A stretch of 64,000 nt of DNA from Haematospirillum sp. H1815. GTDB lineage: Bacteria > Pseudomonadota > Alphaproteobacteria > Rhodospirillales > Rhodospirillaceae. This document shows positions 1 to 8,957 of the stretch, in pieces; positions within the stretch are counted from its first letter, which is position 1, and the number at the start of each line of letters is the position of its first letter. Location: the NCBI RefSeq assembly GCF_012102705.1, contig NZ_JAAVTA010000006.1:1-64000 (forward strand). The letters are read 5' to 3'. The notes beneath the pieces are model-generated. The model worked only from the letters and a program-made list of their open reading frames with translations, was not told the origin of the DNA and did not search any database. The translations under genes and the position numbers were made by a program.

Positions 1-84
1 ATCCCTTCCCGAACTCGGCCGTGAAAAACAGCTGCGCCAATGGTACTTTGCCTCAAGGCACGGGAGAGTAGGTCGCCGCCAGGT
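1..84 (+). rRNA. rrf: 5S ribosomal RNA, 3' part (cut by window start)
   Basis: The first bases carry the conserved 3' portion of bacterial 5S rRNA, including CCGAACTCGGCCGTGAAA, the GCGCCAATGGTACT loop region and the closing GGGAGAGTAGGTCGCCGCC segment. The 5' part lies before the window. It is followed 61 bases later by tRNA-fMet, the usual tail of an alphaproteobacterial rRNA operon. The 3' end is placed by similarity of the final stem and may be off by a few bases. Confidence 0.9.
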
Positions 85-145
85 CTTCCCATCTCTCAAA
101 TCAAAAAAAAATAAACGCTTGCTTCTATAAAGTACATAAAACAGA

Positions 146-528
<383 letters not shown>

Positions 529-1436
529 TCATGGATACAGTGCACGTTCCGGCAAAAGCTCGTGATCTTGTTTCAGGGCAAGAAGAAGACCCGTCATAAT
601 ACAGAGCGCCCCAAGCCAGCCGGTCACACCAAGGCTCTCTCCAAAAACCACAAAGGCAAAAAGGGTCGCAAACAGAGGGTCACTGCTTTCAATAATCTGG
701 ACGCTGCTTGCGTTGCCGCGTTGTATCGCTTTTGTGGTGAAGTAGAAGCCCCCAATAGTCGGGAATATGACAAGCCCGAGGATGGCAATGGCAACCGGCG
801 GGCTTGGTATTGAAAGTCCCTCCATGGCATAAGGTATCGCCAGATACAGACTTCCAAATCCGAACAGCCATACGAGATGGGCAAGTCCAGACTCTATCTT
901 TAGCAGCTTTGAGGCAAAGATAAACAGCGCGTACCCCAGGCCGCCAAGAAGGGCCAGTATGATGCCAGCCATGCTTCCCGATATGCCGGCTTCATGGGCG
1001 ATTATAAAATAGACGCCGGATACGATGGCAGAAAATGCCAGTATTTTCATCAGGCTGATTTTTTCTTTCAGGAAAACAGATGATAGGACGAGCGTCACAC
1101 CACCCGCTGCATAGGTCAGGAATGAGACAAGGGGGATATTAGCTTCCTTGAAAGCCCATGTTTCAAAGAAGTAGAGACAGAATATCCCCAAGAAAGACAA
1201 GATCATGAATTTCGGGGCTGATGTCCGCAAGGATACGAGTTCTGATCGGAGTTTTTTTGTGATGAGCAGAAGATCAAAAGAATCAGAAAAGCGGCAAAGC
1301 ATTTGAAAAATGCGATCTGGTGATGTGACCCGCCTTCCATAAAGCCAGCGCGATTGAATGGGCCTATCATTCCATTCAGGGCCGCAGCAGCCAGCGCATG
1401 GAACTCTGGTCTTGATCTCCAGTTTTTTTCGTTCAT
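529..1436 (-). pseudogene. DMT/EamA-family transporter, frameshifted at an A7 run
   Basis: Two reading frames together give one drug/metabolite transporter of the EamA type. The 5' frame starts at 1436 and supplies the N-terminal helix pair (ALAAAALNGMIGPFNR, then FFKCFAAFLILLIF). The remaining helices lie in the next frame from about 1260 to 529, including LSFLGIFCLYFFETWAF and the second EamA repeat with ESSDPLFATLFAF. The frames meet at seven A residues on the coding strand (1253-1259); one additional A would join them exactly. The start codon overlaps the desaturase stop as ATGA, which supports 1436 as the true start and implies translational coupling. The substrate is unknown. It may be a pseudogene, a phase-variable gene or a sequencing error, because the site is a homopolymer. 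Confidence 0.75.
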
Positions 1437-2323
1437 GTGCGTGCAATCCGTACATTTTTTTTGAAGCAGGTATTGTCGGTCTCAAACTCATGTTCGTTAA
1501 TGATATATTTGATTAGGCTGGTATTTTTAGGACTCCTTGAAGAGAAAATTCCACCCCACGTGTTATCCCATTCACGGAAATATTCATTGTTGCGTAGAAC
1601 TGCTGTTGCCTTTGCGAGATTCCAGTGTGGCACTCCTGGTAATAGATGATGTGTTAAATGATAGTTGTCACCATGCATGCCTATTATGAATCTTTCAATG
1701 GGACCTGCGTACCGATTACGGGATGAGTAAAGTGGTGTTCCCAGACTATCTTTCATCATAGGGAAATGTTCAGAGAGTTCACTGAACCATCCAATAACTG
1801 GATGTACAATCATAAATGGGACGTACCAGAATAATAAATACTCTATTGTATTTAAGTGTATAGATAATGTTATAATTATGGAATGAAACAATATAATCCA
1901 GATGGTTTCATGACGATATGCATCTTCTCGCAGTGATCCAAGAAATCGATCTACGAGAAGGAACTTTACATAGCTTAGTGTGCGCCCGCCGAGAAAGGGA
2001 AGTATGAAAAATTTCCATATAAAATGATACCGCGTTTGGTTATCGTATACACCTTCCTTTGTCATATAATACAAGTCTGGTTCATTCGATTTATCGACAA
2101 TATTACGATGATGTTTTAAGGCATGAGATGCCTTATATGCTCTAAGTGATTGGAATATAGTCCAACCACAAAATATTCGTCCTATTGTATTGTTTAGTTT
2201 GGTATTCAGTAATAGCGTGCCATGGGCAGCGTCATGGAATAAAGTGGCTAAAGTTATTTGCCTGGATCCTATAATTATTATTGATAATATAACTGTAAAG
2301 TGAGAGTTCGATAAAGTCAGCAT
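1433..2323 (-). CDS. Fatty acid desaturase family protein, core part; N-terminus cut off by an in-frame amber codon
   Basis: A membrane di-iron desaturase. It has the three histidine boxes: HDAAH near residue 30, HALKHH near residue 67 and HLTHH near residue 218, with hydrophobic segments between. The usual 40-60 residues before the first box are missing from this 296-residue frame. They are present upstream in the same frame, separated by one TAG codon at 2339-2341, so translation of this core would need readthrough or a poor internal start at 2323, which has no ribosome site. The coding region is much more AT-rich than nearly all neighbours, suggesting transfer. Its end overlaps the transporter start as ATGA. 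Substrate and regiospecificity cannot be told from the sequence. Confidence 0.75.
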   Translation of the reverse strand: MLTLSNSHFTVILSIIIIGSRQITLATLFHDAAHGTLLLNTKLNNTIGRIFCGWTIFQSLRAYKASHALKHHRNIVDKSNEPDLYYMTKEGVYDNQTRYHFIWKFFILPFLGGRTLSYVKFLLVDRFLGSLREDAYRHETIWIILFHSIIITLSIHLNTIEYLLFWYVPFMIVHPVIGWFSELSEHFPMMKDSLGTPLYSSRNRYAGPIERFIIGMHGDNYHLTHHLLPGVPHWNLAKATAVLRNNEYFREWDNTWGGIFSSRSPKNTSLIKYIINEHEFETDNTCFKKNVRIART

Positions 2324-2338
2324 AATAGAAGAATAAAT

Positions 2339-2473
2339 CTATAGCACATTCTTAATCATGGAAATAATTCCATGATAATTATCTCTTTTGCAAAGAGATT
2401 TGAGTTGTATGATGTGCTCATGTTCAAGGCCAATGAAAGATCTGCGCATAGCAATGCCCCCCCCCCCCCTCAT
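2339..2473 (-). pseudogene. Separated N-terminal segment of the desaturase, with a G13 tract after the first possible start
   Basis: From ATG at 2449 this frame encodes 36 residues (begins MRRSFIGLEHEHIIQ, later KRDNYHGIISMIKN) and stops at TAG 2339-2341. The next five codons lead in frame into the desaturase core at 2323. The segment resembles the N-terminal region that precedes the first transmembrane part in this family. An alternative ATG at 2471-2473 is also in frame; between the two starts lies a run of 13 G on the coding strand (2457-2469). The G run may serve as a crude ribosome site for the 2449 start, or may vary in length. Confidence 0.6.
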
Positions 2474-2489
2474 TTATAATCTTAAATAT

Positions 2490-2495
2490 ATTATA
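2490..2495 (-). promoter_or_regulatory. Candidate -10 element of the desaturase promoter
   Basis: A perfect TATAAT on the minus strand in very AT-rich DNA, placed about 17 bases upstream of the first possible start at 2473. No convincing -35 hexamer is seen at normal spacing, and AT-rich DNA gives such matches by chance. Confidence 0.3.
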
Positions 2496-2578
2496 TTTTT
2501 ATTATTAAAACCAGAGATTATTTTTACTAGCAAGTGGGTATGTTCGGAACGAATCTTTTGAGTGCGCTGGGATCCGGC

Positions 2579-3421
2579 TTACGCTGTGTTTTGTTGTGGG
2601 CCAATCATTTTGCCTGCCTTCTTGCTGTCGTTTTCACCACATGAGGGCAGGCATGGAATAATAATCCGTGCCCCATTATCGTCGAGGATGCGTGTTCGGA
2701 TAGCGAAGACCTGCTCTATGATATCCGGCACGAGAACATCATCGGGGTAACCGGTGGCTGCAATCTTGCCGTCGGCCAGAAGGATAATGTGATCTGCCCA
2801 CGCAGCAGCCAGATTCAGGTCATGCAAGACAGCAACAACCCCGTTTCCTTGGCGAGCGAGAGCCTTGGCCTGCGCCAGAATTTGGTGCTGATGGGCTGGA
2901 TCCAGGCTCGACGTTGGCTCATCCAGAAGCAGGTATGCCGGTTCTTTGTTTTCGCCATCGGCCAGTTGTGCCAGAGCTCTGGCAAAGTGCGTGCGCTGTT
3001 GTTCTCCACCCGACAGGTTAAGGTAATTACGTGCCTTCAGATGATGAATGCCGGCCTTCTGGAGGGCCTGATCTACAAGGCAGGCATCGTGACGGGATGT
3101 GCTGGCCTGATGCGGGCTTAGTCCGAGCTGTACAACCTCGGTGACTGAAAACCCGAACTGAAGAGACGGGTTTTGCGGCAGAACAGCCCGACGTCGTGCC
3201 AACGCCTTGAGCGGCCAGGCCTCCAGAGGGGTATTGTCCAAGTGTATCTGACCGGCGTCGGGCTTGCGTTCGCCAGCCATGACAGACAGCAAGGTCGATT
3301 TCCCCGATCCATTGGGACCGAGAATAACGGTCATGGTCCCCGGATGCACAGACAGGTTGATGTCAGACAGGATAGCGCGGTTACCGAACTGAACGTGAAT
3401 ATGGGATAAATCCAGGCTCAT
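2579..3421 (-). CDS. hmuV: Heme ABC transporter ATP-binding protein HmuV
   Basis: The 280-residue ATPase that powers heme import across the inner membrane. Visible motifs are Walker A GPNGSGKST (about 35-43), signature LSGGEQQR, Walker B LLLDEP followed by TSSLD, and the switch histidine in VLHDLNLA. The start at 3421 is chosen because its ATG overlaps the permease stop (ATGA) and the homology begins there; a longer frame upstream is only permease overlap. It is the last gene of the hmu operon. The C-terminal 20 or so residues (CGENDSKKAGKM) are a polar tail beyond the usual fold. Confidence 0.93.
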   Translation of the reverse strand: MSLDLSHIHVQFGNRAILSDINLSVHPGTMTVILGPNGSGKSTLLSVMAGERKPDAGQIHLDNTPLEAWPLKALARRRAVLPQNPSLQFGFSVTEVVQLGLSPHQASTSRHDACLVDQALQKAGIHHLKARNYLNLSGGEQQRTHFARALAQLADGENKEPAYLLLDEPTSSLDPAHQHQILAQAKALARQGNGVVAVLHDLNLAAAWADHIILLADGKIAATGYPDDVLVPDIIEQVFAIRTRILDDNGARIIIPCLPSCGENDSKKAGKMIGPQQNTA

Positions 3422-4482
3422 GATGCCGTGCTTCTTCGTGTGTGACCAAACAGTAACCAGACCAGGCACGGCGCGCCAATCAGGCTGCATAAAAGACCGA
3501 TTGGCATTTCTGCCGGCTCAGCAAGGGTTCGTGCAGCCGTGTCGGACAGTGTCATCAGGATTGCCCCGGCTAGTGCGGATCCGGGAAGGAGGAGACGGTG
3601 ATCAGCCCCTATCGCCAGGCGAACCAGATGAGGCACAACAAGGCCAACAAAGCCGATAACACCGGAGACCGAAACGGCTGCGCCCACGCCCAAGCTGATC
3701 AGAATGGTACTCCACCGTATGAGGCGTGGAACATCCATGCCCAAGTGCCCTGCTTCCCTCTCCCCCAGGACGAGAATATTCAGTTGGTTCGATTGCCGGA
3801 CGAGAAGAAACACGGTCATAAACATGATCAGTGATGCGGGCACAATCTGGCTCCAGTCACTGTTGCTTAGGCTTCCCATGGTCCAGAACAGGAACTGGCG
3901 CATCTGCAGGTCATCGCCCAGATAGACAAGCAGGCCAATACCGGTTGCGCACAGCGCATTGACCGCAATGCCGGCCAGCAGCATGGTGGCTGGGTTGACC
4001 CGCCCGTTGATGGCTGCCAGAAGGTGAACAAAAGAAACGGCTGCCATGCCGCCGGCAAAGGCGGCTATTGGCAGAAGCCATGGCTCTCCTGTCAGTGTTG
4101 TTCCAAAGACAATGGCTCCGGCCGCTGCCAGCGCGCATCCACTGGAAATGCCAACCAGTCCGGGATCAGCCAGCGGATTACGGAAAATGGCCTGCAAGCT
4201 GGCCCCGGAGACAGCCAAGGTTGCGCCAACCAGCGTACCGAGAAAGATCCGGGGCAGGCGGATGCTGCCCAGAACAGCTTCGTGCTGCCAGGGGATTCCC
4301 GCATCAGTCAGTCCGGTATGGGATGCCATGTATTGCAAAACATGGATCGCGGGAATGGAAACACTGCCGGTACATGCCGCTGCCACAACCGTGATAACCA
4401 GAAGGATGGCCAGCCCGGGCACGGCAAGGCGCCTGCCTTCTCTTTTCATGGACGTGTTTCGCTGGTTCAGTGGGCGGGCCAT
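3418..4482 (-). CDS. hmuU: Heme ABC transporter permease HmuU (FecCD family)
   Basis: A 354-residue integral membrane protein of the BtuC/FecCD family, which usually forms a homodimer with ten helices per subunit. The conserved segment after the second helix (RLPRIFLGTLVGATLAVSG, then FRNPLADPGLVGISSG) is typical, as is the late VVPHLVRL motif that contacts the ATPase. A ribosome site GGGGAT precedes the start at 4482. It overlaps the end of hmuT by 16 bases and the start of hmuV by four, so the three are translated as a unit. Confidence 0.94.
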   Translation of the reverse strand: MARPLNQRNTSMKREGRRLAVPGLAILLVITVVAAACTGSVSIPAIHVLQYMASHTGLTDAGIPWQHEAVLGSIRLPRIFLGTLVGATLAVSGASLQAIFRNPLADPGLVGISSGCALAAAGAIVFGTTLTGEPWLLPIAAFAGGMAAVSFVHLLAAINGRVNPATMLLAGIAVNALCATGIGLLVYLGDDLQMRQFLFWTMGSLSNSDWSQIVPASLIMFMTVFLLVRQSNQLNILVLGEREAGHLGMDVPRLIRWSTILISLGVGAAVSVSGVIGFVGLVVPHLVRLAIGADHRLLLPGSALAGAILMTLSDTAARTLAEPAEMPIGLLCSLIGAPCLVWLLFGHTRRSTAS

Positions 4483-5351
4483 GGTTCATCCCCTGCTGTG
4501 CCAAAGGATCGGGCCAGATCCATGATGGCCCGTGGCGTGCGCGGCCCGAGCCCCATCAACAGCGTGCTGTCGATGACCACAACCCGTTTATTCCGGGCCG
4601 CAGGTGTTGGCGCAATCTGGGGCAATTGAATAATAGCATCTGTCTTTTTGTCTGGCCCCAAGGTGTGATCCCCAAGGAGTAGGATATCGGGAGCTAGCAG
4701 CATGGCACCTTCACCGGACAGCGGTTTGAAGCCTTCCGTCTGACTGGAGACATTGCGGCCCCCGGCCTGCTGGATCAAGTAATCCACCACCGTCTTACGC
4801 CCGGCGGTAATCGGTGGTCCGGCCCCGGCTGACAACAGACACAGGACACCGGGTGCACTGGATTCTGCAGGGCGTTGTATGGCGTTCAGGGTTGCCATCA
4901 GGTCCTTGGCCAGATCATCGGCTTCCTGTGGTCGGTGAACCCAGTTCCCGATGTGGTGAATGTTGCTGCGCAGTGTTTCCAGAGTCAGGGCGGTGGGCAG
5001 GGTCTCCACCCGCACCCCGGCCTGCCGTATCTGCGACAGAACATGGGGTGGTCCGGCATCTGCCGGTACCAGAAGCAGGTCGGGCTCCAACGACAGGATG
5101 CCTTCTGCAGCCAGGGTCCGCATATAGCCAACCTTGGGGCGCCGGGCTGCGGCCTCGGGATACTGGCTGGTGGTGTCCACGGCAACAACGCGATCCCCGG
5201 CACCCAAGGCAAACACGATCTCTGTGACCGGAGCGCTGATGGAAACAATCCGCTGTGGTGCCTGACCGCTGTAAACGGGAAATACAGGCAGTATTGCCAG
5301 TGTCAGGGCCGCAAGAATGGCGACCCTGACAAAACAATGCTGTGGTTTCAT
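4467..5351 (-). CDS. hmuT: Periplasmic heme-binding protein HmuT
   Basis: The substrate-binding protein that hands heme from the outer-membrane receptor to HmuUV. The first 28 residues look like a signal peptide (charged start, then VAILAALTLAILPVFPVYS). The mature part begins with QRIVSISAPVTEIVFALGAGDRVVAV in the pattern of class III binding proteins, and KVGYMRTLAAEGILSLEPDLLL follows. Length is 294 residues, normal for the family. The start overlaps the hmuS stop as ATGA. Confidence 0.92.
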   Translation of the reverse strand: MKPQHCFVRVAILAALTLAILPVFPVYSGQAPQRIVSISAPVTEIVFALGAGDRVVAVDTTSQYPEAAARRPKVGYMRTLAAEGILSLEPDLLLVPADAGPPHVLSQIRQAGVRVETLPTALTLETLRSNIHHIGNWVHRPQEADDLAKDLMATLNAIQRPAESSAPGVLCLLSAGAGPPITAGRKTVVDYLIQQAGGRNVSSQTEGFKPLSGEGAMLLAPDILLLGDHTLGPDKKTDAIIQLPQIAPTPAARNKRVVVIDSTLLMGLGPRTPRAIMDLARSFGTAGDEPWPAH

Positions 5352-6415
5352 GCGACAGCGGCGTGGTGGTCATGACCGGGCAGGGATTTGACAATTGCCC
5401 GCCAATCTTCGCGCTCGGGCTCCTGCCCATGCCTTTCCCCGCACAGGATGGCGACGTTCCGTCCCTGTGTGTCATACAGTTCCAGGGTCGTGATAACGCC
5501 GTTCATGCTGGGCTTGCGAACCACCCAGGTACCGGCAATCTCTTCGCCGCGGACGTGAAGGTTGAAATCCGGATCCATGATGTTCAGCCAGCCGTCCTTT
5601 TCCATGACCCGCTGTATGGTCCCGGTGTGGATCTGGATGCAGCCGGCACTGCCGACAAAGACCATCAGCGGGGCTTTCTGGTTGACGGCCATGTCCAGGG
5701 TGCGACGCAGGGCATCGGTGCTGGTTTCAAGGGCAAGATCCGGGCCGACCAGACGCATGGCCTGCAGGCGGTCAACCCCGAATTCCCTCAGCATGTCGTG
5801 GAAGTGATGGACATCGCGCAGGGCAGACCAGTGCGCCCGCAATCCTTCCACGTCAATCTGATCGTCAGGGCGTTCAACAGGCGTGCGGGCCGGAACAACA
5901 TCCAGCCCGGTTGACTGGTTGTCAGAACGATATTGTTCTGTCAGACGGGCCCAAGCATCAACGTCACCATCAGCGGTCAGGAAAACCTTGTGTACAGCGG
6001 TTCCGTCAAGATCAAAGAATTGTAGTGAACGCCGAATTCCGTGCTGGTTCTCGGTCTTGACGGCGAACCCGTGGTGCCAGCGCCCCAGGAACAGGCGCAG
6101 GTCAATGCCGCCGTTATAAACAACGCCGCTGCCGCCGCTGATGTTGATGTTGCCAAAGGCGCCGGTTTTCTCGTGAACAACGGCATTGTTGCGGGTGATG
6201 ACCTTGACCGGCCCCAGGGCGGGCAGCGCCTGTATCAGTTCGGCCCAGTCGGCGTCCAGGCGCACAACATCGTGCCCGCAGCCGGCCGCGACCAGCTGCG
6301 CTTCAGTTGTGCCAAGATCGGCAGCCAGATCGCGGGCATAGCGGCGGGCTGTTCCCGATGCCAAGGATGCCCAGGCGTGTTGCAGATCGGTGGTGGCGGG
6401 TGATTGAGAAGTCAT
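5348..6415 (-). CDS. hmuS: Cytoplasmic heme-handling protein HmuS/HemS
   Basis: A 355-residue protein of the HemS/ChuS family made of two similar halves. It binds imported heme in the cytoplasm and in some relatives degrades it. The segment RRSLQFFDLDGTAVHKVFL near residue 125 is characteristic. I start it at 6415 (MTSQSPATTD) because GGAG stands nine bases upstream; an upstream in-frame ATG at 6484 would add a proline-rich piece with no homology and cross the hairpin region. It leads the hmuSTUV group, 90 bases after hmuR. Confidence 0.9.
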   Translation of the reverse strand: MTSQSPATTDLQHAWASLASGTARRYARDLAADLGTTEAQLVAAGCGHDVVRLDADWAELIQALPALGPVKVITRNNAVVHEKTGAFGNINISGGSGVVYNGGIDLRLFLGRWHHGFAVKTENQHGIRRSLQFFDLDGTAVHKVFLTADGDVDAWARLTEQYRSDNQSTGLDVVPARTPVERPDDQIDVEGLRAHWSALRDVHHFHDMLREFGVDRLQAMRLVGPDLALETSTDALRRTLDMAVNQKAPLMVFVGSAGCIQIHTGTIQRVMEKDGWLNIMDPDFNLHVRGEEIAGTWVVRKPSMNGVITTLELYDTQGRNVAILCGERHGQEPEREDWRAIVKSLPGHDHHAAVA

Positions 6416-6434
6416 GAAAGGTGTCTCCTTCGGG

Positions 6435-6476
6435 AAAAAGGCCGGCGGGGCGGGGTGCGACCGCTGTTCCGCCGGC
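6435..6476 (-). terminator. Terminator-like hairpin between hmuR and hmuS
   Basis: On the minus strand GCCGGCGG (6476-6469) pairs perfectly with CCGCCGGC (6448-6441) and is followed directly by CTTTTT. It lies in the 90-base gap after hmuR and just before the hmuS ribosome site, so it probably ends part of the transcripts and lets the receptor be made in excess over the importer. Confidence 0.6.
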
Positions 6477-6505
6477 AGATGCACAAAGCCGGTTGAAACG
6501 GTTGC

Positions 6506-8530
6506 CTAGAACTGGATCACAGCACTCAGGCGGATATCACGACCAGCGGCGTAGATCGCTGACTCGTGGGGTTTGTAATACCGGTCAAACAGGTTGTCGG
6601 CTGTCAGGTTTACACGCAGGGCATCGTTGAACTGTTCCGGCGCCCAGCTGACAAAGACATCGTGGATTGTGTAACCACCGCTTTTCTTATCGGTCTTGGC
6701 GCGGTTCTGGGCTGCCACCATGTGGGTGCGCCAGCCGGCTTCCAGATCCGTGCCGGGAATGCGGGTGCCGATGGTGGTCACAGCCTTGGCGGCGGGGATG
6801 CTTTCCAGCGGGGTGTGGCTGCTGCGGTTGTCGCCGCGCAGTTTTGAAGCCCCCAGGCTGGCAAACACAATCCCGGCGTCATAGGCGGCTTCCAGCTCCA
6901 CCCCCCGGATCCGGGCGTTGGGGACGTTGCTGGTTGTGGTTGTGGTTGCCCCCACTGTTTGTTCGATGTAGTCCTTGATCCGGTTTTCAAACCCCGACAC
7001 CTTCAGGCGCAGGCTGTCCCGTTCCAGTGCCAGGTTCTGAAACCGGAAGCTGGCACCAAGTTCGGCGTTGCGGGCTTTTTCCGGGCGCAGGTTCGGGTTG
7101 GGAACGAAGGTGTTATCAGTGAAGGTGCTGGGTGGGGTGAAGAACGTGAAGTGAGTGCCCTGATTGTAAAGGCCTTTCAGGTTCGGAGCGCGGAAGGCCT
7201 CGGCATAGGACACATAGGGCATGAACCACGGGGTCACCCGCCACGACAGCGCCGCCTTGGGCGAGGTGGAACTTCCGTCGCGCCCGGCCCGGTCGGTGGG
7301 TGACAGGTCAAAGCGGTCGTGGCGGACACCGGCGGTCAGGGTCCAGTCGGTGAACAGGGTGATTTCATCCTGCACAAATACGCCGGTCGTTTTCATGGTG
7401 GCATCGGGGTAGAAGCCCGGCGTGGGGCTGCCGTCACGCCGCCCTTCCTGTTTCTCCTCCATATACTCGACGCCATAGGTCAGGCGGTTGTGGGCGGAAT
7501 CCCCGAACGAAAAACGGCTGGTATTGGCCACGTCCACACCGTTGACGGTTTGCTTGCGGGTGTCATGACGTACGCTTGCCCGGGTTTTCTCCTCGATATC
7601 GGCCTGATTCCGGTACAGGGTGGCCTGGACGTCAAAGAGCTTGTCTGCCGGGTTCTTGTAGTTCCACGACAGGGTATAGGTATCCTGCCTGGTGTCGCGG
7701 TCAACGGTGGGGTTTTTGTGCACATTGAGCGGATCTTCGGCGCTGGCGCCTGCCTTCTCGTCGCCGTCATAGCGCAGGGCCGACAGGGTGATGCGGTGGA
7801 AGGTGTCGGGATTGATGCCAACCTTGAACAGGGCGGAACGATTCCGTTCTGCCGAATAGGGCAGGTGAGTGTCGTTGCCGTGGCGCAGGTCGGCCTGGGT
7901 GTGGGCGCTGCCGCCAATCAGAAAATCCAGAGTTTCCATCGGGCGGGCATAGGCCATCAGGCTGCCGCGCTTTTTGTCGCTGGCGCTGGCATAGCCCGCT
8001 GACACCCTGCCGCCCATCATCTGCCCCGGCTTCAGGAAGTCGGTGGCGTCAACGGTGGTCATGTTCATCACCCCGCCCAAAGCCCCGGATCCGAACAGGG
8101 TTGATCCCGGCCCGCGCAGCACGTCTACCTGGCGCAGGAATTCGGGCTCGACGAAAATGCGTCCCTTGTGTTCGGCGTTGAAGTTCTGGCGTGCATTGTC
8201 CAGCCGCACCACCACGCGTTCCCCGCCCAGACCGCGAATGGTGGGGCGTACAGCGGTGCCGCGTGGCCCGCCAGAGAAGCTGGCGCCGGGAATGTCACGC
8301 AGCAGTTCAACTACGGACCCGGGCTGGCGTTTCTCGATGTCTTCACGTCGGACGACACTGACAGCTTCCGGAGTATCGATGGCAGTTTGTTCCGTCCGTG
8401 TGGCCGAAACGGTGACCGCATCCAGCCGCGTGGTTGTTGGCGCAGGCTGTGTCTGGGCCTGGGCCACACTGGCTATCAAGGGAAGGAGTATACCGGCCCC
8501 GAACAGCGGGGCCCCGAAATGTTTGTGCAT
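6506..8530 (-). CDS. hmuR: TonB-dependent outer-membrane heme receptor HmuR
   Basis: A 674-residue beta-barrel receptor that imports heme with energy from TonB. It has a signal peptide ending near VAQAQ (about residue 26), a TonB-box-like DAVTVSATR near residue 38, a plug domain (SVVELLRDIPGASF, RPTIRGLGGERVVVRLDN) and a barrel ending in aromatic F. The heme-receptor motifs FRAPNL and NPNLRPE are both present, with the conserved histidine region GTHFTFF between them. It is the promoter-proximal gene of the heme locus, followed by hmuSTUV. A Fur-box-like site lies about 275 bases upstream. No tonB-exbBD genes are in the window. Confidence 0.94.
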   Translation of the reverse strand: MHKHFGAPLFGAGILLPLIASVAQAQTQPAPTTTRLDAVTVSATRTEQTAIDTPEAVSVVRREDIEKRQPGSVVELLRDIPGASFSGGPRGTAVRPTIRGLGGERVVVRLDNARQNFNAEHKGRIFVEPEFLRQVDVLRGPGSTLFGSGALGGVMNMTTVDATDFLKPGQMMGGRVSAGYASASDKKRGSLMAYARPMETLDFLIGGSAHTQADLRHGNDTHLPYSAERNRSALFKVGINPDTFHRITLSALRYDGDEKAGASAEDPLNVHKNPTVDRDTRQDTYTLSWNYKNPADKLFDVQATLYRNQADIEEKTRASVRHDTRKQTVNGVDVANTSRFSFGDSAHNRLTYGVEYMEEKQEGRRDGSPTPGFYPDATMKTTGVFVQDEITLFTDWTLTAGVRHDRFDLSPTDRAGRDGSSTSPKAALSWRVTPWFMPYVSYAEAFRAPNLKGLYNQGTHFTFFTPPSTFTDNTFVPNPNLRPEKARNAELGASFRFQNLALERDSLRLKVSGFENRIKDYIEQTVGATTTTTSNVPNARIRGVELEAAYDAGIVFASLGASKLRGDNRSSHTPLESIPAAKAVTTIGTRIPGTDLEAGWRTHMVAAQNRAKTDKKSGGYTIHDVFVSWAPEQFNDALRVNLTADNLFDRYYKPHESAIYAAGRDIRLSAVIQF

Positions 8531-8801
8531 GTCTTGCTCACCTCGTTTGATTGCTTTTTTGTGCGGGACCGGCAGGCCGGCAGATTTCCGGGCGGGAATT
8601 CATGAAAAAAGGGCAGGAGAAGGCGCAGCGTTCTTGCGTGCAGGCGATAGGCCCGGCTGAACGTCGTGCCATTATGGCTTGGTAACCGGCTGTGATGCAG
8701 GGGTGTTGCTGTATCGGATATTTGCAAAGCGGTGCGCGCATGGCGCAGAACGGCGATCTGTTTCCCGTACCGGGCAGATGTCAGGATACATGGCACCCTC
8801 T

Positions 8802-8820
8802 GCATGTAATAATCATTATC
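8802..8820 (-). promoter_or_regulatory. Fur-box-like iron-response site upstream of hmuR
   Basis: The 19 bases match the classical Fur consensus (GATAATGATAATCATTATC) at 14 positions, with the right half AATAATCATTATC complete. The position upstream of a heme receptor fits iron-dependent repression. In alphaproteobacteria Irr, RirA or Mur may take this role, so the regulator is an inference. Confidence 0.6.
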
Positions 8821-8927
8821 ACACGCACTATGCACGGAGATTCCCAAAGGTCAAGCGCAGATCGTTTCAAGCGATCATCTTTGGGTTGTTTTTCTTTTCC
8901 TCGCAGAATCTTCCGCGCGGAAATCCC

Positions 8928-8949
8928 CGTGACCTATCGATAGGTCACG
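8928..8949. repeat. Perfect 22-base palindrome
   Basis: CGTGACCTATC is followed at once by its own reverse complement, giving a gapless perfect palindrome. No T run adjoins it, and it has no unpaired loop, so a binding site for a dimeric regulator is more likely than a terminator. Confidence 0.7.
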
Positions 8950-8957
8950 AAGGAACA

